Below are positions 23,086 through 34,600 of a stretch of 64,000 nucleotides of DNA, in pieces; positions within the stretch are counted from its first letter, which is position 1; each line of letters starts with the position of its first letter. Both the position numbers and the translations under genes were made by a program. Below the pieces are notes generated by a model. That model was not told the origin of the DNA and did not search any database. It saw nothing but the letters and a program-made list of their open reading frames with translations. Origin of the DNA: Carya illinoinensis (lineage: Eukaryota; Streptophyta; Magnoliopsida; Fagales; Juglandaceae); NCBI RefSeq assembly GCF_018687715.1, contig NC_056767.1, positions 1,798,001 through 1,862,000 of the forward strand, written 5' to 3'.

Positions 23086-24941
23086 TTTTTTTTTTTTGAA
23101 AATAATCTCAGTTCTTTTCATTAATCTTCACGTATTACAACTTTATCACTATTCAGACATCCCACAATAAAAGCTGGAACCTTCTCTATCCATGTTCTTC
23201 CTCAATAACTAAAGCTTTTTTGGCTAAGGTTTGAGCTACCCGATTCTTTTCTTTGTATACAAATTGTAAATGCCAAGTTGGCCTATGTCTAAAGTAAAAT
23301 CTAATATCCTCAACAATAGGACTGAAGGAAGGTAAGGCTTCATCATCACTTTGCACAGCATGGATAACTACTTTTGCATCTCCTTCGAACATTGCTTGTT
23401 GATTGTTGAGATAAAAGCACAACTCTATTGCTTTCCTCAAAGCAAAACTTTCTGCTACTACTGCATCCACCACATTAGACTTTTGATCACACACCGCAGC
23501 CATAGCCTCTTCTTCTTCATCTCTTATCATAATCCTTAACCCCATTCTCTTCCTCTTTAAATCTAGAGATGCATCCCAATTGACCTTGACACAACCCCTT
23601 GCTAGTTTTTCCCACTTCAACCTTTCTACCAAATTATTCTGTACTGTACCATTCTGAAGAGGAGCCAACTAGATTTCTTAAAACTCTTGCAGGGCTGTCT
23701 TAGTAGCAATGAAAGAATTCCTGGTGCAGGCTATTCTTTTTTTGAAAACCAGTCATTTCTCCTAAGCCAAACCTTCCTAAATAACACTGTCATCTCCTCC
23801 AACTGGCTCTTGGTAAGTTTGTTCATTAGTTTCTCCCACAAAGGCAGAAACTCCATCTCTGATCTGGCTCATTTCTTGACATAACTTGCATCATTACCCC
23901 ATATGTCATTTGCTGCAGGGCACTCCCACAATACATGCATAAGGGATTCTTCTTCTGCATCTCACATTGGGCACCTTTTGTCTTCTGTCACCTTCCTCTT
24001 AAAGAGATTTTCCTTTGTTGACAACAGATTATTTGTAGCTTTCTAAAGAAACAGTTTTGTCACACCTCGTACCTCAAGGTCCCAAATGCTTCTCCATCTA
24101 TCACCTAACTTCCTCTCTGATGAGCTCTCACCTTTGCTTCTCTCCTTTATTTCCAAATGCAAGAAGTAATTAAGCACTTTGAATAGAAAAACATCCTTTC
24201 TAAGATGGTCCCCAGAACATCTTATCCTTTGTTCTATCTTTGCTCAAAGGTAAACTAAGAATTGGTTTAGCTTCTTCATTTGTAAAAATGGCTTTGATCA
24301 TTGTTTCATCTCATTCACCTTTCTGTTTATCAATTAATTCTTCAACTTTTGAGTCTTCCTGCAACTGAGACACTGGAGATTGGACAATATAAGAAATGGG
24401 CCTAGGAAGCCATTTAGAGCCCAAAACTTGAATCTCCTTCCCATCCCTCACTCTCCACCTTATTCCTTCTTTTAATAAGTCTCTAGCAGACTATGTACTT
24501 CTCCAAACTAGAGACGGTTGAAAGCCCAACTTTGCCTCCATAAAGCTCCCATTTCTAAAGTACTTTTCTCTAAACATCACTGTTGCCAAAGAAAGGAGAT
24601 ATTTGAGAAATCTCCACCCGGCCATGTTTTGCAAGAAGGGCAGTATTCAAACTTTCTAAATCTCTGAATCCCATTCTCCCTTTTCCTTTCTGCACACTCA
24701 TCCTCTCTCACTTTCTCCACACCATCCCCCTCCCTTCTTGCTGCCTTTCCCATTGGAATTTAGAGAGCAAAACATTAATCTCCTTACACAAGACAGCCCA
24801 CTCCACACGGTCATAGTCCTTAGACATGTCTAACTTCATAGCCATACTTCCCACTTTCCCCTTCTTTTTATTCTTCATTGAGTGTAAAATCAACCTTAAA
24901 TGGCAAACTTTGGTAAAACAAATAAATAAATAAATATACAA
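23086..24941 (-). mobile_element. LINE remnant with internally deleted reverse transcriptase
   Basis: A T-run at 23086-23097 marks the poly(A) tail. Reading on the minus strand from 24941, KLDMSKDYDRVEWAVL (RT motif A) is followed almost immediately by EGRGMVWRKWEKM and GRMGFRDLESLNTALLAKHG, a motif that normally lies several hundred residues later. Then come the zinc-binding region with CPAAN-like and DVWG-like signatures (about 23890-23960) and RNase H. RT catalytic motifs B to D are therefore missing, and stops occur between the blocks. Confidence 0.82.
23186..23668 (-). pseudogene. LINE RNase H domain, open 160-codon frame
   Basis: The frame contains KVNWDASLD (first Asp), VVAESFALRKAI (catalytic Glu), MFEGDAKVVI (second Asp) and RVAQTLAKKAL, all in the order of plant LINE RNase H. 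It is intact for the domain but lacks the rest of ORF2, so it is a relic. Its sequence differs clearly from the copies at 19.8 and 25.8 kb, marking a different LINE family. Confidence 0.8.
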
Positions 24942-25837
24942 GTTTTACTCAAAAAGTTCTTACTCAAAATGTACAAATTTTCAAACAATAGTGAAACTGG
25001 AATAGATACCCTTGAGTATTTTCTAAAATATGATGTGTATTTTGACGTTGATGGCCTTATTTGTTTTCAAAATTAAGTATTAAAAGAAGTATATGTATGG
25101 ATAAAGGATAATACTCTATTTACAGAAAAATTAGATTTTCTTTCAAACTGTTATATTACTTATAGAGATTATTATTAATACAACCAATATTAATATTTGT
25201 TTTGCATCCCAAAATTTTCAATAAAATTTCATTATTTAATACTTAAATATTATTATTATTCTTAAATTAAAGTGCCATGTATTTACTGGCCGCCTTAGAG
25301 CATTAGTAGTGGCCTAGTCATTTTTTGGCCAAATTTTGACTAAGAATTTTATTTTTTCAAATTTAACTAGTCACTTTTCAACAATACCAAATAACAAATT
25401 CTCTAAATCTATCATTATTATGTTAAAATATTGATTTGATATTTTTATTTATTTTAATGCTAATAGTAATTGGAATATTTATTCGTTATTAAAAAAATAT
25501 ACATTAATTTTCTAATGTTTATATCATTTCAATGGATATAATTTTTTACAGTATTTTTTTACAACGGTTATATTCTTTCAACGAATATATTATATTTTTT
25601 TAAAGACTAGTATTTCTTCATTTCCTATTAGAGATGTCCGAAAGGGCAAGCTGAACTAAATGAGGCAACAAACATTTTGACGATAAAGTGTTGTTGCAGG
25701 CAGTTGTGTAATCATACAGAGATCTGAGCATAGAGTTTTCTGACTCTGGCAGAAGAAAGGTGATGCTTGAGTTCGGCTATGTTTCACCCTGGGAGACTTC
25801 GTGCTACGCAGAAGAAAGGATGTGTTTTTAGTTTATG
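24942..25837. other. AT-rich spacer
   Basis: No gene is recognised. Near 25298 CCTTAGAGCATTAGTAGTGG resembles the end of the short GAGCATT-type MITEs seen at the right edge of the window. At 25640-25837 composition rises but no domain was found. Confidence 0.45.
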
Positions 25838-27143
25838 TAGTTCGCTCTTCAATCCAGCAGCATTCTCCTTCCATCCTCAAAGCCCTCTTAGCAAGTTCAT
25901 GAGCCTCACTATTTCCTTCCCTGATTTTTCAGTTAGAATGCTCCTTATGTCTTCTACGAACTGCCCCATCCATGCACATGTAGCCCTCCTTTCGTATATC
26001 TCTTTTATTACTTTTTGAGCATCTCCTTCAGACAACACATTCTTGATACCATCCTCCATAAAGCACTTGCTTCAGCTAATTCAGGACTTCCAATGAACTC
26101 TTTTGAGGCACACATTGAAAGAAGAAGCTCTCCCTCGTGGTTCCTTGCAACAATACCCATACCCAGTCTACTATTAATTTTGTCAATAGCATCATCAAAA
26201 TTAATCTTTGTAACTCCTTCACCTGGTGGCAGCCATTTAGCATCTCTTCTCCTCTGACTATTTACTTCCCTATTCTGTTCATCCACATCTTTAGGTTCTT
26301 GGAAGATTTGAAGGTTTGATAAAGCAATTTGTATTACTTTGCTTGGACTATCAAACTTACGCTTAAACACAACTCTATTCCTTCTATACCATAACCCTAT
26401 GAGAATCACAACAATCTCTTCTAACTTGGTTTTCTTAAAGCATGTTTACATTCTGTTCCAAAGCTAGAAGAACTCGACATCCTCACTGTTCCACTTCTGG
26501 AATCCACTTTGATTTTCTGCCCACACATCACTTGCTGCTGGGCAGAGAGAATTAATTTTACATGTATTACTTTGTGTGTTTTGTGTCATCGTTTCTAATA
26601 AAATAGAGATTCTATGATATATTTTTTTGATTAAATTAGATATATAGTTCATGTGTGGTGGTGTGGTGTTTTGCTTTCATCCAATTACAAGTTGAGAAGT
26701 AAAGTATATTTTTATTAAAATTCAAAATTCAACGGTGCAAAATGCGCTCCCCCTCACTGGGCATAAAGCTATATCTATATCAAAAAAAAAAAAAAAACCT
26801 TCTGTTAGTTCTTGTTTCACATAAGAAAATACAGAGACCAAGTATAGAGACTGATATAAGTATATAAACTAGCAGTTTGTAAGGTCTTTTCTTACAAATC
26901 CTATTAAGCCACTGTTTCTTTCCAGTTTCTCTTCAAACAATCAACATTGGAGGAAATATCAGTCCAATGATTCCTTCTACATAACTTCCATTTGGTAACT
27001 TAATGATCATAAATTTAACGGTCTTAATTGAACTCATGTATATAAGATCAACTTCCAGGACAGTTTAATTTTTTTTTAAAAAGAACAGTATGGTAATTAA
27101 CACATCAAGAAGGACACAAATAGTACAAATGACGTTAAATCAA
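25838..27143. repeat. Segmental duplication, copy 2
   Basis: Direct-orientation partner of 19846-21184. The left junction falls inside the RNase H region, so the LINE 3' UTR and tail are absent here; the right junction is near GACGTTAAATCAATC. It shows scattered differences and the ~27-base deletion relative to copy 1. Confidence 0.85.
25877..26409 (-). pseudogene. LINE RNase H fragment (second copy)
   Basis: Minus-strand frames 26008-26409 and 25877-26059 repeat the RNase H of 19845-20473 with substitutions (YRRNRVVFKRK, KINFDDAIDK) and the same break between halves. The C-terminal part is shortened by the small deletion. It is non-functional. Confidence 0.78.
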
Positions 27144-27305
27144 TCATCATATTTGCAAGCCAACGAGTGTTGGCTTGGCTAAGTACCATGTCCTTCGTAA
27201 CCTTCCTGCTCCTCTCGGTGATGCAATAGTCCTCCGACGATAAGACAAACACCTTTGTTCCTAAGTAAGTGTTTCTAAAAAGAGCTTTGTAATTTATAAT
27301 TCTTA

Positions 27306-27490
27306 TACACCATGCACCATATTTATTTTTATTTTTTAAAATTTTTCTAAATTTTTAATTTTTTTAAATTTTATTCTTCTTAAATTAATTGAATTTTTCT
27401 ACTCATCATCTATTTATCACATATTTAATAAGAGAAAAAAACTAAAAAATTAAAAACTTATGTATGATATATAGTATTAGGATGATAAAT
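27306..27490 (+). mobile_element. MITE copy 2, CACACCACAC family
   Basis: ATTCTTATACACCATGCACC at the left and the TATGTATGATATATAGTATTAGGATGAT stretch at the right are degenerate versions of the ends of the 8317-8488 element. The same TTTAATAAGAGAAAAA core lies between them. Confidence 0.5.
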
Positions 27491-27673
27491 AGATTCTTTC
27501 TTTTAAAAACCCCCCATCCTTTTGTAAGAAATAACTTAATAATAAAAAGACAATTAAAGAAAATTGCTTCTGGCAAAGGTCACCAAAACCAGCAAGCCTG
27601 TATGGAAAGAACTTAAAGCCCATTAGTGAGCAAAAATTATGCTTATAGAGAATAAGGTTGGAGTAAAACAACT

Positions 27674-27879
27674 ATGGATATACTCGATGCAGGACTTGTA
27701 AAAGAGAAATGTGAAGGGGCTAGTAAATGCAAGTTGAGTGAGATTGAACCATCCCTGAAGAGACAACTTATCTCAACTGTCTTGATGACTGCTGGCGTTG
27801 CCTCTCAACTTTTGCCATCAGAATTTACTTTTTTCGAATTTATTGTGTCTGAGGAGGTCAGAACGAACTGGTATCTCTC
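27674..27879 (+). other. Unidentified coding-like ORF interrupted by a hAT-type element
   Basis: An ATG-initiated frame (MDILDAGLVKEK...) runs with balanced codon use and no low-complexity sequence until the element at 27880; any codons beyond that come from the element. I recognise no domain. It could be an exon of a host gene, a gene fragment or chance. A second short GC-balanced stretch at about 29255-29405 (VRDVADSCRTG) could belong to the same remnant, but I cannot link them. Confidence 0.3.
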
Positions 27880-28611
27880 TAGGGGTGTAACCGGTCCGGT
27901 TTGGTTTGGTTTTAAATAAAATTTAAGACCGAACCGGTATGTGCCGATTTTGTATTTTTTAAAACCGATTACGCACCGGTTACCCTCCTAAACCGATATT
28001 TCAGTTTTACCGGTTTCCGGTCCGATTCGGTTCGGTTTTGTCGGTTTTAATGTATTATAATATATATAATATAGTACATTATAGTATATAATACTATAGT
28101 GATAATATATTGTGGTATATTATAATATATATTATAATTGTATTATAGACTATAATGCTATATTATAATATATAATATAATGCTATATTATAATATATAA
28201 TATAATGATATATTATAGTATATTATAATATATAGTGATATAGTATTAGTATAATTACTAATATGCACTATATACTATTAGTATAACTATTAATACAATA
28301 AGCAAAATGATATAAGATTTTAAAATTTAATATTATATTAATTAGTAATTTATGATATAATACAAAACTATTTTATATATAGTTATATATTATATATAAA
28401 TATTATATACAATATAAAAAAATTAAAATATATATAAATCGGTCCGGTCCGGTTTTAGAAAAAGAAAAATTAAAACCGGACCGATTTTAACCGGTTTTTA
28501 AAAAACTAAAACCGGTACCGGACCGAACCAACCTCGGGACCGGACCAATGCCACTGGTTTGATCCGGTCCGGTCCAGTTTACCGGTTTATCGATTTTTTT
28601 TTACACCTCTA
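27880..28611. mobile_element. Non-autonomous hAT-type element, 732 bp
   Basis: The left end TAGGGGTGTAACCGG and right end TACACCTCTA are inverted, with one mismatch over ten bases. Subterminal regions carry GGTCCGG and ACCGGTTT words and the core is TATAATATA-rich, the same architecture as 11793-13587. The flanking octamers TATCTCTC and AATGCCTC agree at only five positions, so the target duplication has decayed or the ends are slightly misplaced. It has no coding capacity. Confidence 0.75.
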
Positions 28612-29926
28612 AATGCCTCCCCCTTTCTTCTGCACTTAGGCGTAATCGGCTTGTTTCTCAATAGATTATTGGATCTTTTTCTAGCCTATGCGGCAGAAAT
28701 GTGGCATTCAACCTTCAAATTGCATGAACATTTTATGATATGTTGGTAACTCTGTGATATCTACATCACTTTATGACTGTAAAAAGATACTAATCATCTA
28801 ATGAGTTTATGATGTGTTTGAATGTTGAGCTGAATTGATAAGAGTTGAATTTTTTATAAATAGTATTGAGTTGAAATGATGAAATGATTTTTGTAAGGCT
28901 CATCTAAGATGAGTTTATATGTATTTAGATATTAAGATGAGTTTAAATTTGTTTATAGGAAATTGAAAAATATTATAGGTCCCACGTGTAAGAAAGTTTT
29001 GATTTGAGATGAGTTTAGTGATTTGAGAATTGTGTATTTAGATGTTAGACTCAACTTAAAATTAGACTGAACTAAATTGATCTCAGTTTACTCTAACAAC
29101 CAACTGGGGCCAAATGGCCTCGTCCAATCTTAGTTATTTTGCCACTATGCACTTTCCTTGGGTGTGTTACACAAAACATGTATGATTATGATTAATCTGT
29201 ATGTCTTGTAACCATGAACTTACAAACGTGTTGCTTATTACCATGTTCAAATATTGCAATTCAGTGCGGGATGTGGCAGATTCTTGCAGGACAGGTGCAG
29301 CTACAAAGGTGATTTCTGTGCTTCACTGTTTTGGATGGTCTGGCATGAGTGGGGTTTTACCGGTTCATTTTCATGCCAAAATTTTGAGGGCTAGAAGTCC
29401 TGGAGGATAAACTCTTTGATTGTGCATATAATATTGATGCCCGAAGAGATAAACTCTTCTCAACTCATATTATCTAATTATTATAATTTTCTTAAATTTT
29501 CATATAAAATAAAATAAATAATTCAATTTTTTTAAATCTTAAAATAAAAATAGTATTAATAAAATATATTTTAATAATATTTTATTTAACTTTTAACTTT
29601 CATCTGAATTGATATGCGAAAACAAATAAGGCAGTGTTTGTAGAATCCATTTCTTATATGTGTGTACACCCATGCAAGTGAACATAATTGTAAGCATTTT
29701 TATTGAGTTCGTTGTTGCACTTGAATTTGTTGGCTGTATTGATTATCCAATTCCACACTTGTGTAATAAAAATTCTATTAAGTAGCACACCCTCCAGATC
29801 AGCAGTTGTGAAATGTTGATTTTACCCTCAGTTTAAACACAGCCTTCCTTCAAACATAGGCCCACCCACATAAAATCGACTCCTTTTATAAGAAACCAAA
29901 CAGATGAAATAAAATCCTGAGGTGAA
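28612..29926. other. Spacer with MITE-like blocks
   Basis: Repeated ATGAGTTTA/TTGAGTTGAA words at 28813-29100 and an AT-rich GATGAG-type block at 29455-29632 look like MITE debris. No gene was recognised. Confidence 0.45.
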
Positions 29927-30168
29927 GTTTGGATGGTTGAAAATGAGGTGAGGTGAGGTGAGGTGAGTAGGGCTGAGCACCGACACAACCGGAGTCGGTA
30001 TCTGGGTCGTCCGACTCCGACTCTGACTTTGTTGGAGGCCGAGTCCGACCTCCGACTCCGGCTCCGAAGGGTATATGCTCCGCTCCGGCTCCGGCTCCGA
30101 CTTGTCGGAGCGGAGTCGGGACGGAGTCGGTGAGAAATCCTCAAAAAACAAACCCAAACGACGGATTC

Positions 30169-30487
30169 GGCGCAGGGGGAGGGGAGGGAATCAAAACCAA
30201 AAAACGAAAAAACAAATTAAAACCAAAACCAAATCCATAACATAAAAGAGAAATCAAAGAGTGAGAGAGAGTGATTCGGCGCAGGGGGAGGGGAGGGAAT
30301 CGGGGGGGGGCCGGGAAACCTAATAATAAGGTTTTGAGATGAGAGGTGAGAGAGATCGGGATTCCGGCGCAGGGAGAGCCGGGGAGGGGAGGGAATCGGG
30401 GGAGAGAGAGAATCTGAGATGAGAGGTGAGAGAGGCAGAGAGGGATTCGCATTCGGCGCAGGGGGACTCGAAGGGGAGGGAATCGGG
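30169..30487. repeat. GC-rich tandem repeats in the hAT interior
   Basis: Four copies of a CGGCGCAGG(G)GGAGGGGAGGG-type unit, each followed by AATCGGGG and AGAGAGAG-type sequence, start near 30169, 30277, 30365 and 30455. Long proline/serine-rich ORFs on the minus strand here are products of this repetition, not genes. Confidence 0.75.
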
Positions 30488-30528
30488 GGGGAAGAAGAGA
30501 AGGGGGGGCAAAAAGACCTAATAGAAAA

Positions 30529-30583
30529 CACTGAAACGGCGCCGTTTGGGGCTATTTTCACCCCAAACGGCGCCGTTTCAGTG
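30529..30583. repeat. Perfect 23-bp inverted repeat, 9-base loop
   Basis: The arms 30529-30551 and 30561-30583 are exactly complementary and centre on two AAACGGCGCCGTTT palindromes. Confidence 0.95.
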
Positions 30584-30608
30584 ACAGAAATCTGAAAAAA
30601 AAAATAAA

Positions 30609-30642
30609 GGGTTGCGTGAAACAGCGCCGTTTCACGCAACCC
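30609..30642. repeat. Perfect 14-bp inverted repeat, 6-base loop
   Basis: GGGTTGCGTGAAAC (30609-30622) and its exact complement (30629-30642) enclose AGCGCC. It is the same GCGCCGTTT-centred motif as the neighbouring hairpin, and a diverged copy sits near 52615. Confidence 0.95.
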
Positions 30643-31081
30643 AGTTTCCAATAACGGCGCTGTTTAAGACTTTCTACTTCTAAATTCTACTTCTAAACAA
30701 TAAAAATAAATTAATAAATAATAAGTGAGTAAAAATATATTTTAAGTTAGTAAAAATAAAATTAAGTAACAATTTAATGTATTGTTATATCCAAGGGAAT
30801 ATATTTAATAATTATGTAATTATATTGTGATATTAATTTAATATATATTAACTAATAGTATACCTATATATATTATATAAATATAGTTAATTAGTAAGTT
30901 AATATATAACTATATATATTATAGTATATAAGTACTCCTCCAATATATTATATAAGTATAGTTAATTAGTAAGTTAATATATAACTATATATATTATATT
31001 ATATAAGTATAACTATATATATTATAAAAGTATATAGTTATTATTATATTTATTTTATTTTATTGTTGTTTCATTCTGTTT

Positions 31082-31297
31082 ATGTTTAATTTCATGATGA
31101 ATTATTACGCACATAATGTTGGTTTCCGTGATCGCTATGAATTAAATTGTTTAGAATATAATTTGAGACTTGAATTAAATAATTTACAAGAAAGGATAAA
31201 ACATCTTAAAGAAAAACAATTATTAATGAAACTAGATTATTGCTCAATGATGGAAAGATATCACGTATATAGAAGTAGGCAAGCTGCAATAGAATAA
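31082..31297 (+). pseudogene. Small coiled-coil ORF upstream of the viral polyprotein
   Basis: The 71-codon ATG-initiated frame has heptad-like leucine spacing (LELNNLQERIKHLKEK) and predicts a coiled coil. Its TAA at 31295-31297 is followed in frame by 24 further codons of similar lysine/leucine-rich character, ending at TAA 31370-31372 directly before a 17-base A-run. This suggests a longer small protein cut by one stop. It resembles in style the small 5' ORFs of some caulimovirids, but I recognise no specific family, and attribution to the virus rests on position and base composition. Confidence 0.5.
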
Positions 31298-31401
31298 TTA
31301 GAAGATCACTGTAACTTCTTAAGATCTGAAATTAAAAGTTTAAAAAATCACCTAAGTATTCTTGCTTTATAAAAAAAAAAAAAAAAAGAGTAAAAATTCG
31401 T

Positions 31402-31413
31402 TGGTATAGAATT
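31402..31413 (+). other. Weak primer-binding-site candidate of the pararetrovirus
   Basis: TGGTATAGAATT shares only TGGTAT plus a shifted AGA with the initiator-Met PBS TGGTATCAGAGC. Its place between the A-run and ORF1 is plausible for a leader, but the match is poor. Confidence 0.25.
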
Positions 31414-31605
31414 TTATCAACGGTAACCTACATAAAAGAAAATAGAGTATATTGAGAATCTTGTGATGGTAAGCCGTGAAAATCCGTTGGTCAGCCCAAT
31501 CTTGCCAAGGAGGCTTTAAGGGTGGTCCCGGTGGTGTTCCCTCAAGATCTTAATCTACTTATTTCTCTTTTATATAGGAAATCTTTGCATAAAAATTCTA
31601 TTTCA

Positions 31606-34600
31606 ATGAATTCTTTATTCAAACCTGAAACATCTACGGTTAACACACCTTTAGAAACTGAAAATGTAAATCAAGAAGATTATAGCATTATAGACATAGA
31701 AAGAAATTTACAAGATTGGACAATTCCTAATGTACCTAAAAACCAAATATATAAATATTCAACTTTTTCTTCAAAATTATCATTCCTCACAAATTATACA
31801 ATTAAAACAGTAGAAAAGACTATTAGCCTAAATAATGATTATGAATCATTACAACTATTAACAAAAGAAGCCATTAAACACCATAAGGAACAGAAATATT
31901 CATTTATACATATTGGATTAGTACAAGTGGCTGTAAAACCACTTACCAGAAATGGAATAAATGCTTCAGTATTACTCTGTTTAAGAGATGGAAGACATTA
32001 TAATTTCCATGATTCATTACTTGGCATGGTTGAATCTAGTTTATTCCAAGGCCCAGTATATTTTAACTGTTATCCTAATTATTCACTCTCATTATTTGAC
32101 TCTAATATTCTACATGCCTTAACATTAAATATTAAAACAAATGGCTATCATATGATGAAAGGATCACATCCTTTAACTGTAGTATATAGAATCCATTATA
32201 AATTAATGAAAACAACATTAGAGCCACAAGCTCTCATTACTAGTCCAAAGGGCTATACATTATTATTACAATCTAGTACACCAAATTCTAGTATACAAAT
32301 TCCTAAACAAATTCATTGGAATCAGGTTACTCTTCCTAATGAATGGCAATTAGAAAATATTATTCCATTACCGAATGTAGAAAATAATTCTAAAGATGAT
32401 TTAGATTATATAGATCAAAACCAGGACGGAACAGTCCAAATTGCCTTCCAACCTTTTAGGAGATCATTTTCTCATTATTCTTCTCCAGAATCCTCCAGTT
32501 ACCATACACCACGATCTACAATTAGTAGGAATAGATCTCAAAATTTTGACAATAGATCTACAATGACTTCAGTCTCTAAAAATAAAATACAAAATCTAGA
32601 TACACAAGTCCGGGGAATTATTCCTGGAAATATTATTGATACACCTGTATATTCAGTCAATCACCCTGATTCAGCATCCTCTTCTAATCCTCATCAGAAT
32701 AAAGAACCTGAACCTTCTTCTCCAACCTATTCACAGGTAGTTGGAGATGATTCCCAAATATTTACCCTGAGTAAAGAAGAATTCAAAATCAATAAAGAAT
32801 ATCTTAAACAAGATTATATGAAAGAAGAAAATAAGCAGAAAAGACTTTTGTTTTTCTTTACTTTCTCACAACTAGAAAGTGATTATATCCAAATAAAATA
32901 CTATGAATATTTAGAAAGCATAAAAATTAATATACCTTTCTTCATATGGTTTGAAATATATAAATCAAATCAGTTGTCGACTATAAATAGGACCACTAAT
33001 CAATGGGTTAAAGTAGAAAATAATCAAATTATTTATGAAGAATACCCTCCTTTTGAGGCTATTAAATATAATCAAAGAAATACACAAATATTAGCATCAC
33101 CAATAAAGAGATTAACTTCTCCAGAAACTAAAAATACTGATAATATAATCCAACAAAATAATTATACTAATTTATATTTAAAAACCATGAGTAAACAATT
33201 AGAAAGAATTGAAAACTTAATATCTCCTATTAAAACTCCTGTTAAAGAAGCTAAAGAAATTCCTTTGTTTATTCCCCATGAAATACCTGCTCACTTAAAA
33301 TCTAGTTTTTCCAAGACTAAAGAAGATTTACTAGAACAGATCTCTAGCAAATTAGAAAAATTAAATATTGATAATAATGCATCCACTTCAAGACAATCTC
33401 ATATTAATGTATTAAGTAAGACAGATTCACCTGATCTATCTGATTCTGAAATTAATAATCTTGAAAATCAATTTAAAGAATTACAGATAAACAAAATTAA
33501 AGGAAATCATAGTGGGCAATTTTATCCTAGGGAATCAGCAACGCATACTTTTACTACTCGAAATTGGTATCCAAGGCCTACCCCTCCGGATATACAATTC
33601 GAGGAAAGAGAACATATAGTGAGATCTGCTTTTGCATCAGATGCATTATATGAATGGAATATAGATGGATTATCTGAATATGAAATATTAAATCATTTTC
33701 AAGAAATGATTATGGTAGCTAATGTTTATAAAGCCAGTAGAAGATCAGATCATCAAGTAGCACATGTTCTAGTTACAGGATTCACTGGCCAATTAAAAGG
33801 CTGGTGGGATCATTATCTTACACAAGAACAAAGAATAAGAATATTAAGTGCCTATAAGCATGATGAAAATTTGCAGGAGATTAAGACAGAAGATGGTCAA
33901 CCTATAGAAGATGCTGTTAATACTCTAATATTTATATTAACAAAACATTTTGTAGGTGATCCTTCCCAATTTAAAGAAAGAACTAGTGATTTATTAATCA
34001 ATTTAAGATGTCCTAGATTATCTGATTTTAGATGGTATAAAGATGTCTTTCTAACTAAAGTTATGATCAGAGATGATTGCCAACAACCATACTGGAAGGA
34101 AAAGTTCATAGCCGGACTTCCATATTACTTCGCCCAAAAGGTACGAGAATCTTTAGTAAAATCAGATGGTACTATTGATTTTATTAATCTTACGTATGGA
34201 GATATAATATCTTCTATTAATAGAACTGGTCTGACTATGTGTAATGATATAAGATTAAAAAAGCAAATGGAAAAAGAAAAGAAATTTGCTACAAAAGAAT
34301 TAGGTACCTTTTGTGAACAGTTTGGTTATTCTCCATTATTAGCTCCTTCTACAAGACACAAAAAAGGAAAAAGAATTTATAAAACTTATCCAACTAAGAA
34401 AAGAAATTATAAGAAACCTTATAAAAAACCCAATGAAAAATCCGTATATAAGAAACCAGTAAAGAATACAAAAAAGTTTAATAAAAAGAAAAAACAAATT
34501 GTATGTTATAAATGTGGAAAGGTTGGACATTATGCATCAAATTGTAAGGTTAAAAAAGAAATTAATGAATTAGATATACCTGAAGAAGTAAAAGAAAAAT

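Noticed and set aside
30141..30651. Proline/serine-rich minus-strand ORFs
   Set aside because: They are translations of GC-rich tandem repeats in the hAT leader and do not correspond to a known protein.
31522..31605. N-terminal extension of the viral polyprotein from GTG 31522
   Set aside because: Plants rarely start at GTG; the first ATG in frame is 31606, and the upstream bases look like leader.
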